Assembly: GCF_000264295.1 (NCBI RefSeq)
Contig: NZ_AJXT01000071.1
Location: 1 to 41,964 of the forward strand
Length of the DNA: 41,964 bases
Direction of reading: 5' to 3'
DNA from: Rhodanobacter spathiphylli B39
GTDB lineage: Bacteria; Pseudomonadota; Gammaproteobacteria; Xanthomonadales; Rhodanobacteraceae
Shown piece by piece: positions 1 to 8,313 of this stretch (position 1 is the stretch's first letter; each line of letters starts with the position of its first letter). The position numbers were made by a program, and so were the translations under genes. The notes under the pieces are model-generated. The model worked only from the letters and a program-made list of their open reading frames with translations. It made no database searches and had not been told where the DNA came from.

Positions 1-67
1 CCTCGTGAAAGCTTTTTTCGAGGTCCCGGCGGTCCGTCTTGCGACGTTGGGCGACTGCGGGCTGCGA

Positions 68-95
68 ATAATACGATGTGTTTTCGGTTTGGCAA
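68..95 (-). promoter_or_regulatory. Strong leftward promoter, probably for an rRNA operon beyond the left edge
   Basis: Read on the minus strand there is a -35 TTGCCA (95-90), a 16-base spacer and a -10 TATTAT (73-68), followed by a GC-rich discriminator (TCGCAGCCC) of the kind found at stringently controlled stable-RNA promoters. No reading frame follows in the remaining bases; 1-23 can form a stem CCTCG/CGAGG. In Pseudomonas the gene order M23 peptidase - tyrZ - 16S rRNA is known, so I infer that this promoter feeds an rrn operon. The rRNA itself is not in the window. Confidence 0.5.
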
Positions 96-142
96 GCGCT
101 TCTTCAGAGAAACCTTGCGGATGTTGCGCAAACCGCTGAGCC

Positions 143-166
143 GACGCGAAATTTAATTTTCGCGTC
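143..166 (-). terminator. Hairpin downstream of tyrS
   Basis: GACGCGAAA (143-151) and TTTCGCGTC (158-166) form a perfect 9-bp stem with a 6-base AT loop, 32 bases past the tyrS stop. No U-run follows on the minus strand, so it may terminate weakly. Being AT-rich, it could also act as an UP-like element for the promoter at 68-95. Confidence 0.45.
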
Positions 167-197
167 CACCGAACGCAGCGCTGGAACGACGCCCCGG

Positions 198-1409
198 TCA
201 GCCCTGCACCAACCGCACGCGGGCGAAATTGCGCTTGCCAACCTGCAGTACGCCTTCGAAGCCTGCATGGAAGACCCGCTGCGCATCCTCGACCACCTCG
301 GCATCGATCCGCACCGCACGCTCTTTCAGTTTCCGGTTCGCTTCGGAGTTGCTCGCCGTCAGCCCGGCCGCGGTGAGCAGAGCCGCCAGGCGAAGGCCCT
401 CACCGGGCACGCCGATATCCGTCTGCGGCAACAACGATGTGTCGCCCTCACCACGTACCACCGCATGCCAGCCCGCGATCGCCAGTTCGGCAGCTGCCGC
501 GTCGTGGAAGCGCGTGGCCAGCTCGCGGGCCAGACGCAGCTTGGCATCACGTGGATTCAGGGCGCCGCTGGCGATGTCCCGCTTCATCTGGGAAAGCTCG
601 TCCAGCGACACCTCGAAGCTGAGCAGCTCGAACCAGCGCCACATCAACTCGTCGCCGATCTTCATGGTCTTGGTGACGATGTCGATGGCCGGCTCGTTGA
701 TGCCGATGTAGTTGCCCAGCGACTTGGACATCTTGTTGACGCCGTCCAGCCCCTCCAGCAAGGGCATGGTCAGCACGACCTGCGGCGGCTGGCCGTGGTG
801 CTCCTGCAGCGCGCGCCCCATCAGCAGATTGAACTTCTGGTCGGTGCCGCCGAGCTCGACGTCGCACTTAAGCGCCACCGAGTCGTAGCCCTGCACCAGC
901 GGATACAGGAACTCGTGGATCGCGATCGGCTGCTGCGCCGCGTAACGCTTGGTGAAGTCGTCGCGCTCGAGCATGCGCGCCACGGTGTGCTGCGCCGCCA
1001 ATCGGATCATGTCGGCCGCGCTCATCTTGCCGAACCACTCGGAATTGAAGCGCAGCTCGGTCTTCTCTCGGTCGAGCACCTTGTAGACCTGCTCCGCATA
1101 CGTCTCGGCGTTGGCCAGCACGTCTTCCCGCGTCAGCGGCTTGCGGGTGACGTTCTTGCCGGTCGGATCGCCGATCATGCCGGTGAAGTCGCCGATCAGG
1201 AAAATCACCTGGTGTCCCAGATCCTGGAACTGGCGCATCTTGTTCAGCAATACGGTGTGGCCAAGATGCAGGTCCGGCGCCGTCGGATCGAAACCCGCCT
1301 TGATCCGCAATGGACGACCGGTCTTCAGGCGCTCGGCCAGGTCTTCCCGCTTGATGATGTCGTCGGCGCCACGGGCAATGGTGGCCAGCGCCTGCTCGAG
1401 CTCGCTCAT
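198..1409 (-). CDS. tyrS: Tyrosyl-tRNA synthetase
   Basis: Charges tRNA-Tyr with tyrosine in the cytoplasm (class I aminoacyl-tRNA synthetase). The 403-residue protein shows the HIGH-type signature HLGH near residue 50, the KMSKS loop (NKMSKSLGN) near residue 228 and a C-terminal S4-like RNA-binding segment ending in KRNFARVRL. The frame is open to 1523, but I chose the ATG at 1409 (MSELEQAL) because homologues begin there; a purine-rich stretch AGAGAAAGAA precedes it. It is divergent from the M23 peptidase gene, and the same pairing exists around tyrZ in Pseudomonas. The length is normal for the family and nothing is broken. Confidence 0.97.
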   Translation of the reverse strand: MSELEQALATIARGADDIIKREDLAERLKTGRPLRIKAGFDPTAPDLHLGHTVLLNKMRQFQDLGHQVIFLIGDFTGMIGDPTGKNVTRKPLTREDVLANAETYAEQVYKVLDREKTELRFNSEWFGKMSAADMIRLAAQHTVARMLERDDFTKRYAAQQPIAIHEFLYPLVQGYDSVALKCDVELGGTDQKFNLLMGRALQEHHGQPPQVVLTMPLLEGLDGVNKMSKSLGNYIGINEPAIDIVTKTMKIGDELMWRWFELLSFEVSLDELSQMKRDIASGALNPRDAKLRLARELATRFHDAAAAELAIAGWHAVVRGEGDTSLLPQTDIGVPGEGLRLAALLTAAGLTASNSEANRKLKERAVRIDAEVVEDAQRVFHAGFEGVLQVGKRNFARVRLVQG

Positions 1410-1474
1410 GTGTTTCTTTCTCTGCTGGTGAAAAGTGGGTCGCGGCAAGCAGTGTGACCGTGCCGTCAACGTTA

Positions 1475-1503
1475 ATTGTGTGTTAACAAGGAATGTGTTG
1501 CAA
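1475..1503 (-). promoter_or_regulatory. Candidate tyrS promoter
   Basis: On the minus strand TTGCAA (1503-1498) is followed after 17 bases by CACAAT (1480-1475), about 65 bases ahead of the tyrS start. The -10 match is only partial. It lies in the 180-base divergent region between tyrS and the M23 peptidase gene. Confidence 0.3.
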
Positions 1504-1522
1504 ACCCTTGATGGGAAAGGCA

Positions 1523-1552
1523 TTGACGCCCTTTACACATGCCCGTTATGGT
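1523..1552 (+). promoter_or_regulatory. Candidate promoter of the M23 peptidase - anmK unit
   Basis: TTGACG (1523-1528), an 18-base spacer, then TATGGT (1547-1552), about 37 bases ahead of the start codon at 1590. The -35 is near consensus and the -10 is partial. Confidence 0.4.
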
Positions 1553-1589
1553 ACGCGCAGTTTGTACTTTGTAACGTGGGCGATACAGC

Positions 1590-3035
1590 ATGGCAGAAGA
1601 AAAGCAGGGGACGCGGCAAAACCGCAAGCAGGCGATCTGCCGCAAGGCACAGCGCCGACACTCCAACTTTTACGAACGCTGTGCACATTGGTCGTTCAAT
1701 CGTTCCGGCGAGATCGAACCGATCCGCTGGCATCGCGAACGCCTGGTACTGGCTGGTACCGCCCTGCTGATTACCGCCCTGTCCGGCTTCATCATGCCCG
1801 CATGGGCCAGTGCGATGCGGCCGGCGCCGACACCGGAAGTCCACGCATTGCTTCCGCTTGCGCTGCCCAAGGCGTTGCCGTCCAGCATCACCAGCCCGAC
1901 GGTGGACGACTGGCAGGTAGTGCGGGTGCAGCCCGGCCAGACGCTCTCCGACATTTTCAATGCACGTGGCCTTGGCATGGCGGATCTGCAACGCGTCATG
2001 GACGCTGCCGGTTCGGCGAAGTCCGCCTTGCACAGCATCCGCCCGGGGCAGGAATTCGACTTCCTGCTCGGCAGCGACGGCAGCCTGAAGGGTTTTCGTT
2101 TCGACCAGGATCAGGCGAGCCGAGCCATCGTTCGACTCGATGGCGCACAGCCGACGCTGGCGATCCAGCAGCGTGACATGGACCTGCGCGAACAGGTCGC
2201 CCATGGCGTCATCCGCAGCAGCCTGTATGCCGCCGGCGATCAGGCAGGCATGGACGCGGCCATGGTGGGCAAGCTTGCCGACCTGTTCAAGTACGACATC
2301 GACTTCGTGCAGGACATCCGCGTCGGCGACAGCTTCACGGTGATCTACGACGACATCTACCGCGATGGCGTGCGTTACGGCCAGGGCAACATCATCGCCG
2401 CCGAGTTCATCAACCAGGACAAGCGCTATACCGCGTACCGCTTCAAGAAGGCGGACGGCAGCTACGGCTGGTACAGCGAGGACGGCCGGCCGATCCAGAA
2501 ATCGTTCCTGCGCATCCCGGTCGACTTCACCCGGATCTCCTCGAAATTCACCGCGGCGCGGCTGCACCCGATCCTCGGTCGCATGCGCGCACACAAGGGC
2601 GTCGATTACGCCGCCCCGAGCGGCACGCCGATCCACGCGGCCGGCGATGGCGTCATCAAGTATCACGGCTGGGAACGCGGTTACGGCAACTTCGTGGTGA
2701 TCCAGCACGACAAGACCATCAGTACCGCGTACGGCCACATGTCGCGTTTCGTGAAGGGCCAGCACGTCGGTGAACGCGTGCGCCAAGGCGAGGTGATCGG
2801 CTACGTGGGCATGACGGGGCTGGCCACCGGCCCGCACCTGCATTACGAGTTTCGCGTCAATGGCCAGCAGCGCAATCCGCAGACGGTCACCCTGCCGAAG
2901 CCCGAGCCGTTGCCCGCCACACAAATGGCGCGATTCAAGGCTGAAGTGGTCAAGCCGCAGCTGGCGCGCCTCACCGAACTGGACTCGCGCATCAGGCTGG
3001 CTCGCGCCAGCACGCCTGCCAACCACGACAACTGA
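1590..3035 (+). CDS. M23 family murein DD-endopeptidase (MepM-like)
   Basis: Predicted periplasmic zinc endopeptidase that cuts peptidoglycan cross-links. In the 481 residues I see a basic cytoplasmic N-terminus, one membrane anchor around residues 51-72, a LysM/OapA-like module (about 105-150, with VQPGQTLSDIF), and a C-terminal LytM domain with the zinc-binding signatures HKGVDYAAP (near 335) and GPHLHYEF (near 415). All expected metal ligands are present, so it is probably an active hydrolase rather than an EnvC-like activator. It lies 12 bases ahead of anmK and is divergent from tyrS, the order I recall from Pseudomonas, and is probably co-transcribed with anmK. The exact peptide bond cut cannot be read from sequence. 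Confidence 0.9.
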   Translation: MAEEKQGTRQNRKQAICRKAQRRHSNFYERCAHWSFNRSGEIEPIRWHRERLVLAGTALLITALSGFIMPAWASAMRPAPTPEVHALLPLALPKALPSSITSPTVDDWQVVRVQPGQTLSDIFNARGLGMADLQRVMDAAGSAKSALHSIRPGQEFDFLLGSDGSLKGFRFDQDQASRAIVRLDGAQPTLAIQQRDMDLREQVAHGVIRSSLYAAGDQAGMDAAMVGKLADLFKYDIDFVQDIRVGDSFTVIYDDIYRDGVRYGQGNIIAAEFINQDKRYTAYRFKKADGSYGWYSEDGRPIQKSFLRIPVDFTRISSKFTAARLHPILGRMRAHKGVDYAAPSGTPIHAAGDGVIKYHGWERGYGNFVVIQHDKTISTAYGHMSRFVKGQHVGERVRQGEVIGYVGMTGLATGPHLHYEFRVNGQQRNPQTVTLPKPEPLPATQMARFKAEVVKPQLARLTELDSRIRLARASTPANHDN

Positions 3036-3047
3036 GCAATCCCACTC

Positions 3048-4181
3048 GTGGATGACGATGCGTCGGCGACTTATCTCGGGCTGATTTCCGGCACCAGCGC
3101 AGACAGCATCGACAGCGTGCTGGTCAGCTTTCCCCGTGGCATGCCGCAATTGCTGGCCAGTCACTCGCACCCCTGGCCCGGCGCGCTGCGCGAGCGGATG
3201 CTAGCCCTGGCGCAAGGCGAGAGCGCGCCGGATCTGGACACTCTGGGGCGACTGGACGTGGAGATCGCCCACGGCTTCGCCGAAGCGGCGCTGGAACTGC
3301 TCGAGCGCAGCGGCACGCCGGCGTCGGCTGTCCGCGCGATCGGCTCCCACGGCCAGACCTTGCGTCATCGGCCCGGCGGCGACTATCCATTCACGCTGCA
3401 ACTGGGCGACCCCAGCGTCATCGCCGAGCGCTGCCGTATCGATGTGGTGGCGGACTTCCGTCGCGCCGACATCGCCGCTGGCGGGCAGGGCGCACCGCTG
3501 CTGCCTGCCGTGCACGCGATGCTGCTGGCCCGACCGGGGCACACGCGAGTCGTGTTGAATCTGGGCGGCATCGCCAACATCACCGTGCTCGGCGCCGATG
3601 GCAGCGTGCTCGGCTTCGACACCGGCCCGGCCAATGGCCTGCTCGACGCATGGTGCCTGCGCCAGCGCGGCGAGTCGTTCGATCGGGATGGCAGGTATGC
3701 GGCCAGCGGGCAAGCCGACGAAGCCCTGCTCGCGCAGTTGCTGGACGACCCCTACTTTGCGCTGATGCCGCCCAAGAGCACCGGCCGCGAATACTTCCAC
3801 CTGGACTGGCTCGCAACCCATTTGCGGCTGGCGGCGGTGCAACCGACCGACGTGCAGGCCACCTTGCTGGAACTGACCGCGCGCAGTGTCGTCGCAGCGA
3901 TCACGCAACACGCGCCGGATGCCCGCGAAGTCCTGGCCTGCGGCGGCGGCGTCCACAACGGCGCACTGATGCGGCGGCTGGCGGAACTGCTGGCGCCCCG
4001 GGCGCTTCTCGGCACCTCGCGTTACGGCGTCGACCCCGACTTCCTCGAAGCGACTGCCTTCGCCTGGCTGGCGCGCCAGCGGCTGCTGGGATTGCCGGGC
4101 AACCTTCCGTCGGTCACCGGCGCACGCGGTCACCGCGTGCTGGGCGCCATCTATTCCGCGCCGGCGGCCGGTTCGTCGTAA
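3048..4181 (+). CDS. anmK: Anhydro-N-acetylmuramic acid kinase
   Basis: Converts 1,6-anhydro-MurNAc, released during cell-wall turnover, to MurNAc-6-phosphate using ATP, so that the sugar can be reused. The 377-residue protein carries the AnmK N-terminal signature GLISGTSADSID, the sugar-kinase phosphate motif LGFDTGPAN (near 190) and the C-terminal adenosine motif CGGGVHN (near 302). The start is GTG at 3048, 12 bases after the M23 peptidase stop, with no clear ribosome binding site, which suggests translational coupling. Its 3' end overlaps the convergent small gene at 4151-4462 by 31 bases. Together with the AmpG-type permease nearby this makes a local set of peptidoglycan-recycling genes. 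Confidence 0.95.
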   Translation: MDDDASATYLGLISGTSADSIDSVLVSFPRGMPQLLASHSHPWPGALRERMLALAQGESAPDLDTLGRLDVEIAHGFAEAALELLERSGTPASAVRAIGSHGQTLRHRPGGDYPFTLQLGDPSVIAERCRIDVVADFRRADIAAGGQGAPLLPAVHAMLLARPGHTRVVLNLGGIANITVLGADGSVLGFDTGPANGLLDAWCLRQRGESFDRDGRYAASGQADEALLAQLLDDPYFALMPPKSTGREYFHLDWLATHLRLAAVQPTDVQATLLELTARSVVAAITQHAPDAREVLACGGGVHNGALMRRLAELLAPRALLGTSRYGVDPDFLEATAFAWLARQRLLGLPGNLPSVTGARGHRVLGAIYSAPAAGSS

Positions 4182-4462
4182 CGAATCCGCTCCGGAGCCA
4201 GCTGCGTCGGCCGGGTATGCGCCAGCGCGCGCAGGGCTTCCTGGAACACACCCTGTTCGGCATCTTCCCAGTGCCCGTCGAGGCTGCCGAAGGCGTCGGG
4301 GTCGCGCTGGCTTTCGCTGAAGTGGTGAGCCACCGAAATGCCAAGTCCGCTACGCAATGCCTGCAGCATCACGTCATTGATGGAGCAGCGGCGATGTTTG
4401 GCCAACGCCCTGATGCGCTCGGTGAGCAGGCTGTCGACGTGTTGCAAGATCATGTCCGGCAC
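4151..4462 (-). CDS. Small ribbon-helix-helix-like protein of unknown role
   Basis: About 103 residues. The N-terminal 40 (MILQHVDSLLTERIRALAK and following, with SINDVMLQALRSGLGI) look like a ribbon-helix-helix DNA-binding fold of the Arc/FitA type; the rest is acidic and polar with no recognised domain. The frame opens at 4471, but GGAG stands 8 bases ahead of the GTG at 4462, which I prefer; an ATG at 4453 is the other option. The stop lies inside the anmK coding end (31-base overlap, opposite strands). There is no adjacent toxin gene, so an antitoxin role is not supported. It may be a small transcription regulator. Confidence 0.6.
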   Translation of the reverse strand: MPDMILQHVDSLLTERIRALAKHRRCSINDVMLQALRSGLGISVAHHFSESQRDPDAFGSLDGHWEDAEQGVFQEALRALAHTRPTQLAPERIRYDEPAAGAE

Positions 4463-4547
4463 AAGCGTCACTCCATGTTACACATGCCCCTGTACCCCGA
4501 TGTTTGCATAGCCATCAACGGGCAGGGCGCCGGAAGCACGAATCCGT

Positions 4548-4564
4548 GGACTGCTTCGCAGTCC
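4548..4564 (-). terminator. Second hairpin after ampG
   Basis: GGACTGC (4548-4554) and GCAGTCC (4558-4564) form a perfect 7-bp stem with a 3-base loop. It lies between the ampG terminator and the ribbon-helix-helix gene on the same strand. There is no U-run. It could be a backup terminator or a leader structure of the downstream gene. Confidence 0.3.
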
Positions 4565-4580
4565 GCTTGTGCGCGTTGTC

Positions 4581-4603
4581 AATTAAGGGCCCGCGGAGCG
4601 GGC
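4581..4603 (-). terminator. Intrinsic terminator of the xth-ampG unit
   Basis: GCCCGC (4589-4594) and GCGGGC (4598-4603) pair perfectly with a 3-base loop and a G-T wobble outside. On the minus strand the stem is followed by CTTAATT. It starts 8 bases past the ampG stop. The U-tract is short. Confidence 0.5.
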
Positions 4604-4610
4604 TGCGTCC

Positions 4611-5927
4611 TCAGCTGCCCGATTCGTTCGCCAGCCGTTCGCGCTCGGCGCCGCGAAAGTATCGCCACAGCCACGCGAACAACATCATCGAAGGCAGCAC
4701 GGCCAGCACGGTGATCACGAAGTAGCCACCGTATCCGGTGGCCGTCGCGATGCCGCCGGCGAAAAATCCGAGCAGCTTGCCCGGCAGATTCACCAGCGAA
4801 CTGAGCAGCGCGTACTGGGTCGCGGTGTGCTGCCGGTTGACCAGGGACGAGAGGAACGCCACGGTCGGTGGCCCCAGCATGCCCAGGGTGAGGTTCTCGC
4901 CGGAAATCACCAGGGTCAGCACCAGCAGGTTGCCGGGGTGGGCGATCAACAGCAGGTACAACAGGTTGCTGCAGCCGCACAGCACGATGGTGACGCCCAG
5001 CGGCCGCCAGGCGCCCCAGCGGGCTACTGCGGCACCACCGAGGAACACGCCGACAATGCCGATCCAGATGCCGTAGATCTTCGTGATCGTGCCGATCTCG
5101 GTCTTGGAGAAACCCATGTCGCGATAGAACGGACTCATGATGCCGCCGATGGTCGCCTGCTCCGGCATCTTGAACAGCAGCAGGAACAGCAGCGTGACCA
5201 CGGCAAGCACCCAGCCGTAGCGACGGAAGAAATCGGCGAATGGATCAATCACGCTTTCGCGCATGGCGTCGCGCCAGCGTGCGGCGCGCACCCGCAACAC
5301 CTCGGGTTCGCGCGCCATCAGGGTTGTCGCCACGGGCACGACCATCGCCAGCGCCATCAGCGCGTAGACCGTCCGCCATGGCAGGTGGTCGGCCAGGATC
5401 AGCGCCACCGCACCGGCCAGCAGCAGGCCGATCCGGTAGCCCAGCGAGTAGGTGGCCACCAGCGCGCCCTGCGCCTCGATCGGTGCGATCTCGATCCGGT
5501 AGGCATCGACAGCGATGTCCTGGGTCGCACCGAAGAACGCCACCACCAGCGTGGCGACCACGAACAGGGGCAGTTGCGCCGGCGTCAGCAGCGCCATGGC
5601 GAACAGCCCGATCACCACGCCCAGCTGCGCAAACAGCAGCCAGCCGCGGCGCTGTCCGAGCCGGGCGAAGCCGGGAATGCGGCCATGGTCCAGCAAGGGC
5701 GCCCAGACGAACTTGAACGCGTAGGTCATGCCGGCGCTGGCTATCATCGTGATGTCCGCCAGCTTGATGCCGTTTTCCTTCAGCCAGTACGCCAGCGTGC
5801 CGGCCACCAGCAGAAACGGCAGGCCCGAGGAGAAGCCGAGCAGGAACATCGTCCACGCCGCCGGCTGGGCAAACGCCCGCCAGACCGAGGGCTTCGCCGG
5901 CTTGGGCGCGCCCGACTCAGTCGGCAT
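4611..5927 (-). CDS. ampG: AmpG-family muropeptide permease (MFS transporter)
   Basis: Inner-membrane major facilitator that imports GlcNAc-anhydroMurNAc peptides from the periplasm for recycling. The 438-residue protein has the AmpG-like opening (GFSSGLPFLLVAGTLAYWL, then YAFKFVWAPLLD), the SQDI-like ATQDIAVDAYR segment and roughly a dozen hydrophobic stretches. The ATG at 5927 lies inside the xth gene, whose stop is at 5919-5917, giving an 11-base overlap and probable translational coupling. The frame is open further upstream but that part is antisense noise. Given AnmK next door, muropeptide uptake is the sensible substrate. Specific substrate choice within the AmpG family (muropeptides or related sugars) is inferred. 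Confidence 0.88.
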   Translation of the reverse strand: MPTESGAPKPAKPSVWRAFAQPAAWTMFLLGFSSGLPFLLVAGTLAYWLKENGIKLADITMIASAGMTYAFKFVWAPLLDHGRIPGFARLGQRRGWLLFAQLGVVIGLFAMALLTPAQLPLFVVATLVVAFFGATQDIAVDAYRIEIAPIEAQGALVATYSLGYRIGLLLAGAVALILADHLPWRTVYALMALAMVVPVATTLMAREPEVLRVRAARWRDAMRESVIDPFADFFRRYGWVLAVVTLLFLLLFKMPEQATIGGIMSPFYRDMGFSKTEIGTITKIYGIWIGIVGVFLGGAAVARWGAWRPLGVTIVLCGCSNLLYLLLIAHPGNLLVLTLVISGENLTLGMLGPPTVAFLSSLVNRQHTATQYALLSSLVNLPGKLLGFFAGGIATATGYGGYFVITVLAVLPSMMLFAWLWRYFRGAERERLANESGS

Positions 5928-6687
5928 AGTCGACGATGTACGGGGCGTGGTCGGAGAAGCGCTGGTCGCGGTAGATCGAGCACGCCTGCATGCGCTCGCG
6001 CAGCGACGGCGTGCAGACCTGGTAGTCGATCCGCCAACCCACGTTGTTCGCGCGCGCCTGGCCACGGTTCGACCACCAGGTGTATTCGACCGCCTCGGGC
6101 TTGATCGCGCGGAAACTGTCGACCCAGCCGCGCTGCTGGAACAGCAGGTCCAGCCATGCGCGCTCCTGCGGCAGGCAGCCGGAGTTCTTCTGATTGGATG
6201 CCCAGTTCTTGATGTCGTTCTTCGTGTGCACGATGTTCCAGTCGCCGCAGATCACGTAGTCGCGGCCGCTCTTCAGCCACTGGTCGAAGATCGGCGTGAT
6301 CCACTCCATCGCCTTGAACTTGAACTGCTGGCGCTCGTCGCCGGAGGAGCCTGACGGAAAATACAGCGACACCACGCTGAGGTTGCCGAAGCGCGCCTCG
6401 ATGTAGCGGCCCTCGTTGTCGAACTCGACCCAGCCCAGCTCGGTCAGTACCTGGTCGGGCTCGCGTTTCGCGTAGATCGCCACGCCGCTGTACCCCTTCT
6501 TGCTGCTGGCGTCGCGGTAGAAGCAGTGATGGCCGTCCGGGCGGAACATCGGGTCGCTCAGCTGGTTTTCCTGCGCCTTGGTTTCCTGCAGGCAGACCAC
6601 GTCCGCGTCCTGCGTGCGCAGCCAGTCGAACACGCCCTTGCTGGCGGCCGAGCGGATGCCGTTGGCATTGAGGCTGATGATGCGCAT
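5917..6687 (-). CDS. Exonuclease III family protein, syntenic with Crc
   Basis: 256-residue member of the endonuclease/exonuclease/phosphatase fold. The residues needed for AP-endonuclease/3'-exonuclease activity are visible: N (NANGIR), E in LQETK, D and N in GDWN, and the D-H pair in [14 protein letters not shown] at 6687 is preceded by GGGAGC, a good ribosome binding site. It is divergent from pyrE, exactly where Pseudomonas carries crc, a member of the same family that has lost the catalytic residues. Here they are intact, so I call it an active exodeoxyribonuclease III (base-excision repair) rather than an RNA-binding Crc; the two are co-orthologous candidates. The 3' end overlaps ampG. 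Confidence 0.9.
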   Translation of the reverse strand: MRIISLNANGIRSAASKGVFDWLRTQDADVVCLQETKAQENQLSDPMFRPDGHHCFYRDASSKKGYSGVAIYAKREPDQVLTELGWVEFDNEGRYIEARFGNLSVVSLYFPSGSSGDERQQFKFKAMEWITPIFDQWLKSGRDYVICGDWNIVHTKNDIKNWASNQKNSGCLPQERAWLDLLFQQRGWVDSFRAIKPEAVEYTWWSNRGQARANNVGWRIDYQVCTPSLRERMQACSIYRDQRFSDHAPYIVDYAD

Positions 6688-6839
6688 GGATGCTCCCGAA
6701 GCGGATGGACCATCATAACAAGCCTGTCTCCCGGACCCGCCATCGGCATCGCCGTGACGCCGGCTGTACCATGGCGCCCGCCCAGCGTTCCCCGGCCCGT
6801 GGAACACGCTGCATCGAAACCGAACCGCGCGAGACGACC

Positions 6840-7487
6840 ATGCACGATTACCAACGCGACTTCATCGAACTGGCCCTGCAGCGCGAGGTGCTGCGTTTTG
6901 GCGAGTTCACCCTGAAGTCCGGACGCCAGAGCCCGTACTTCTTCAACATGGGCCGGATTGATTCCGGTGCCGCGCTGGCCCAGCTCGGCCGTGCCTATGC
7001 TGCCGCGCTGATGAACGCCGAGCTGCCGGTGGACATGCTGTTCGGTCCGGCCTACAAGGGCATCGCGCTGGCCGCCGCCACTGCCATCGCGCTGGCCGAG
7101 CAGCATCAACGCGACCTGCCCTGGGCTTACAACCGCAAGGAAGCGAAGGAGCACGGCGAGGGCGGCGTACTGGTCGGCGCGCCGCTCCAGGGTCGCGTGC
7201 TGATCGTCGACGACGTGATGACTGCTGGCACCGCGGTGCGTGAATCGCTGGCGCTGATCCGCGCTCACGGCGCCACGCCTGCCGGCGTGCTGATCGCGCT
7301 GGACCGGCAGGAACGCGGCCTGGGCCGGCGCTCGGCCGCCCAGGAGGTGGCTGCCGACCACGGCATCCCGGTCATCGCGATCACCAGCCTCGACGACGTG
7401 CTGGCCTATGCCGGCGAGCGCCCGCAATTGAGCGCCGAACACGCCCGACTGCTGGCTTATCGGCAGCAGTACGGGGTTCAGCCATGA
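6840..7487 (+). CDS. pyrE: Orotate phosphoribosyltransferase
   Basis: Joins orotate and PRPP to give orotidine-5'-phosphate in de novo pyrimidine synthesis. The 215-residue protein has the type-I phosphoribosyltransferase PRPP loop [14 protein letters not shown] (near residues 120-133), the GRQSPYFFN orotate/PRPP segment near residue 28 and the flexible-loop region with [14 protein letters not shown] (near 97-110). Start ATG 6840 (MHDYQRDF) matches homologues; upstream in-frame codons are not family-like. It is divergent from the exonuclease III gene with about 150 bases between. Confidence 0.97.
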   Translation: MHDYQRDFIELALQREVLRFGEFTLKSGRQSPYFFNMGRIDSGAALAQLGRAYAAALMNAELPVDMLFGPAYKGIALAAATAIALAEQHQRDLPWAYNRKEAKEHGEGGVLVGAPLQGRVLIVDDVMTAGTAVRESLALIRAHGATPAGVLIALDRQERGLGRRSAAQEVAADHGIPVIAITSLDDVLAYAGERPQLSAEHARLLAYRQQYGVQP

Positions 7488-7613
7488 GTTCGGCCCCGGC
7501 CCATAGACTGCGACGACACCGGTCACAGTAGCCACGATTGCCCCTGCATCCCGCCGGGCAGCAGCTAGCCAGTGTGACCGGCGCGGCTATACTGGCCGAC
7601 AAGAGGGAAATCC

Positions 7614-8258
7614 ATGCGTAGACCATTGCTCATCATTGCTGCCATCGTGCTGTGCGCGGGCGCTTCGGCGTACGCGCAGAACACCGGCGTTCGCTACAAA
7701 TGGCACGACGGTCAGGGCCTGGTGCATTTCAGCGACAGCCTCACCACCGAGGCGATGAAGTACGGCTACGAGCTGGTCAACGATCGTGGCCTGGTGGTGC
7801 AACGCGTGTCGCGCCAGCTGAACGCCCAGGAGCGGGCGGCCGCCAACAAGCTGGCTGCCGAACAGGCCGCGAAGGATCGCGCCATCCAGGAGCGCGCGGA
7901 CGCCGACGCGCAGATGCTGTCCGCCTATCCCGACGAAGAGTCCTACCAGATCTCGCTGCAGCAGGCGCTGGACACCTTCGACCAGCAGATCAACACGACG
8001 CGGATCAACCTGCGCAGCCAGGAGAAGGCGCTGACCGACCTGCTGGGCCGCGCCGCCGATATCGAGAACGGCAAGGAGGCCGTGCCGAAGGCCCTGGTCG
8101 ACAACATCGCCAGACAGCGCAACGTGGTGGCCTCGCTGCGCGGCACCCTGCAACGCCAGCAGGCGGCGCGGGCTCAATCCGTGCAGCAGCAGGCCCAGCT
8201 GATGGCGCACTACCGCGAGGTCAAGGCGGTCCAGGACAAGCAGCGCTCGGACGACTAG
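7614..8258 (+). CDS. Secreted DUF4124-domain protein with coiled coil
   Basis: 214 residues of unknown biochemical function. A signal peptide (residues 1-21, ending ASAYA-QN) is followed by a short DUF4124-type module (YKWHDGQGLVHFSDS, residues about 28-42), a small beta unit common in periplasmic proteins of this order and of Pseudomonas. The remaining residues, about 65-214, are Ala/Gln/Arg-rich and probably form long helices or coiled coils. ATG 7614 follows AGAGGGAAA, a good ribosome binding site, and a -10-like TATACT lies shortly upstream. It stands alone between pyrE and the convergent algC. Confidence 0.85.
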   Translation: MRRPLLIIAAIVLCAGASAYAQNTGVRYKWHDGQGLVHFSDSLTTEAMKYGYELVNDRGLVVQRVSRQLNAQERAAANKLAAEQAAKDRAIQERADADAQMLSAYPDEESYQISLQQALDTFDQQINTTRINLRSQEKALTDLLGRAADIENGKEAVPKALVDNIARQRNVVASLRGTLQRQQAARAQSVQQQAQLMAHYREVKAVQDKQRSDD

Positions 8259-8313
8259 CAAGCTCCGGTGCGGGCCGCGTGTTCCGCAGCTCGACGTCGC
8301 GGCGACGCCCTGC

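Noticed and set aside
78..1457. A long plus-strand frame opposite tyrS
   Set aside because: The translation is unlike any protein family and tyrS is certain on the other strand.
4151..4471. Toxin-antitoxin system around the ribbon-helix-helix gene
   Set aside because: No adjacent toxin-sized gene; the neighbours are anmK and ampG.
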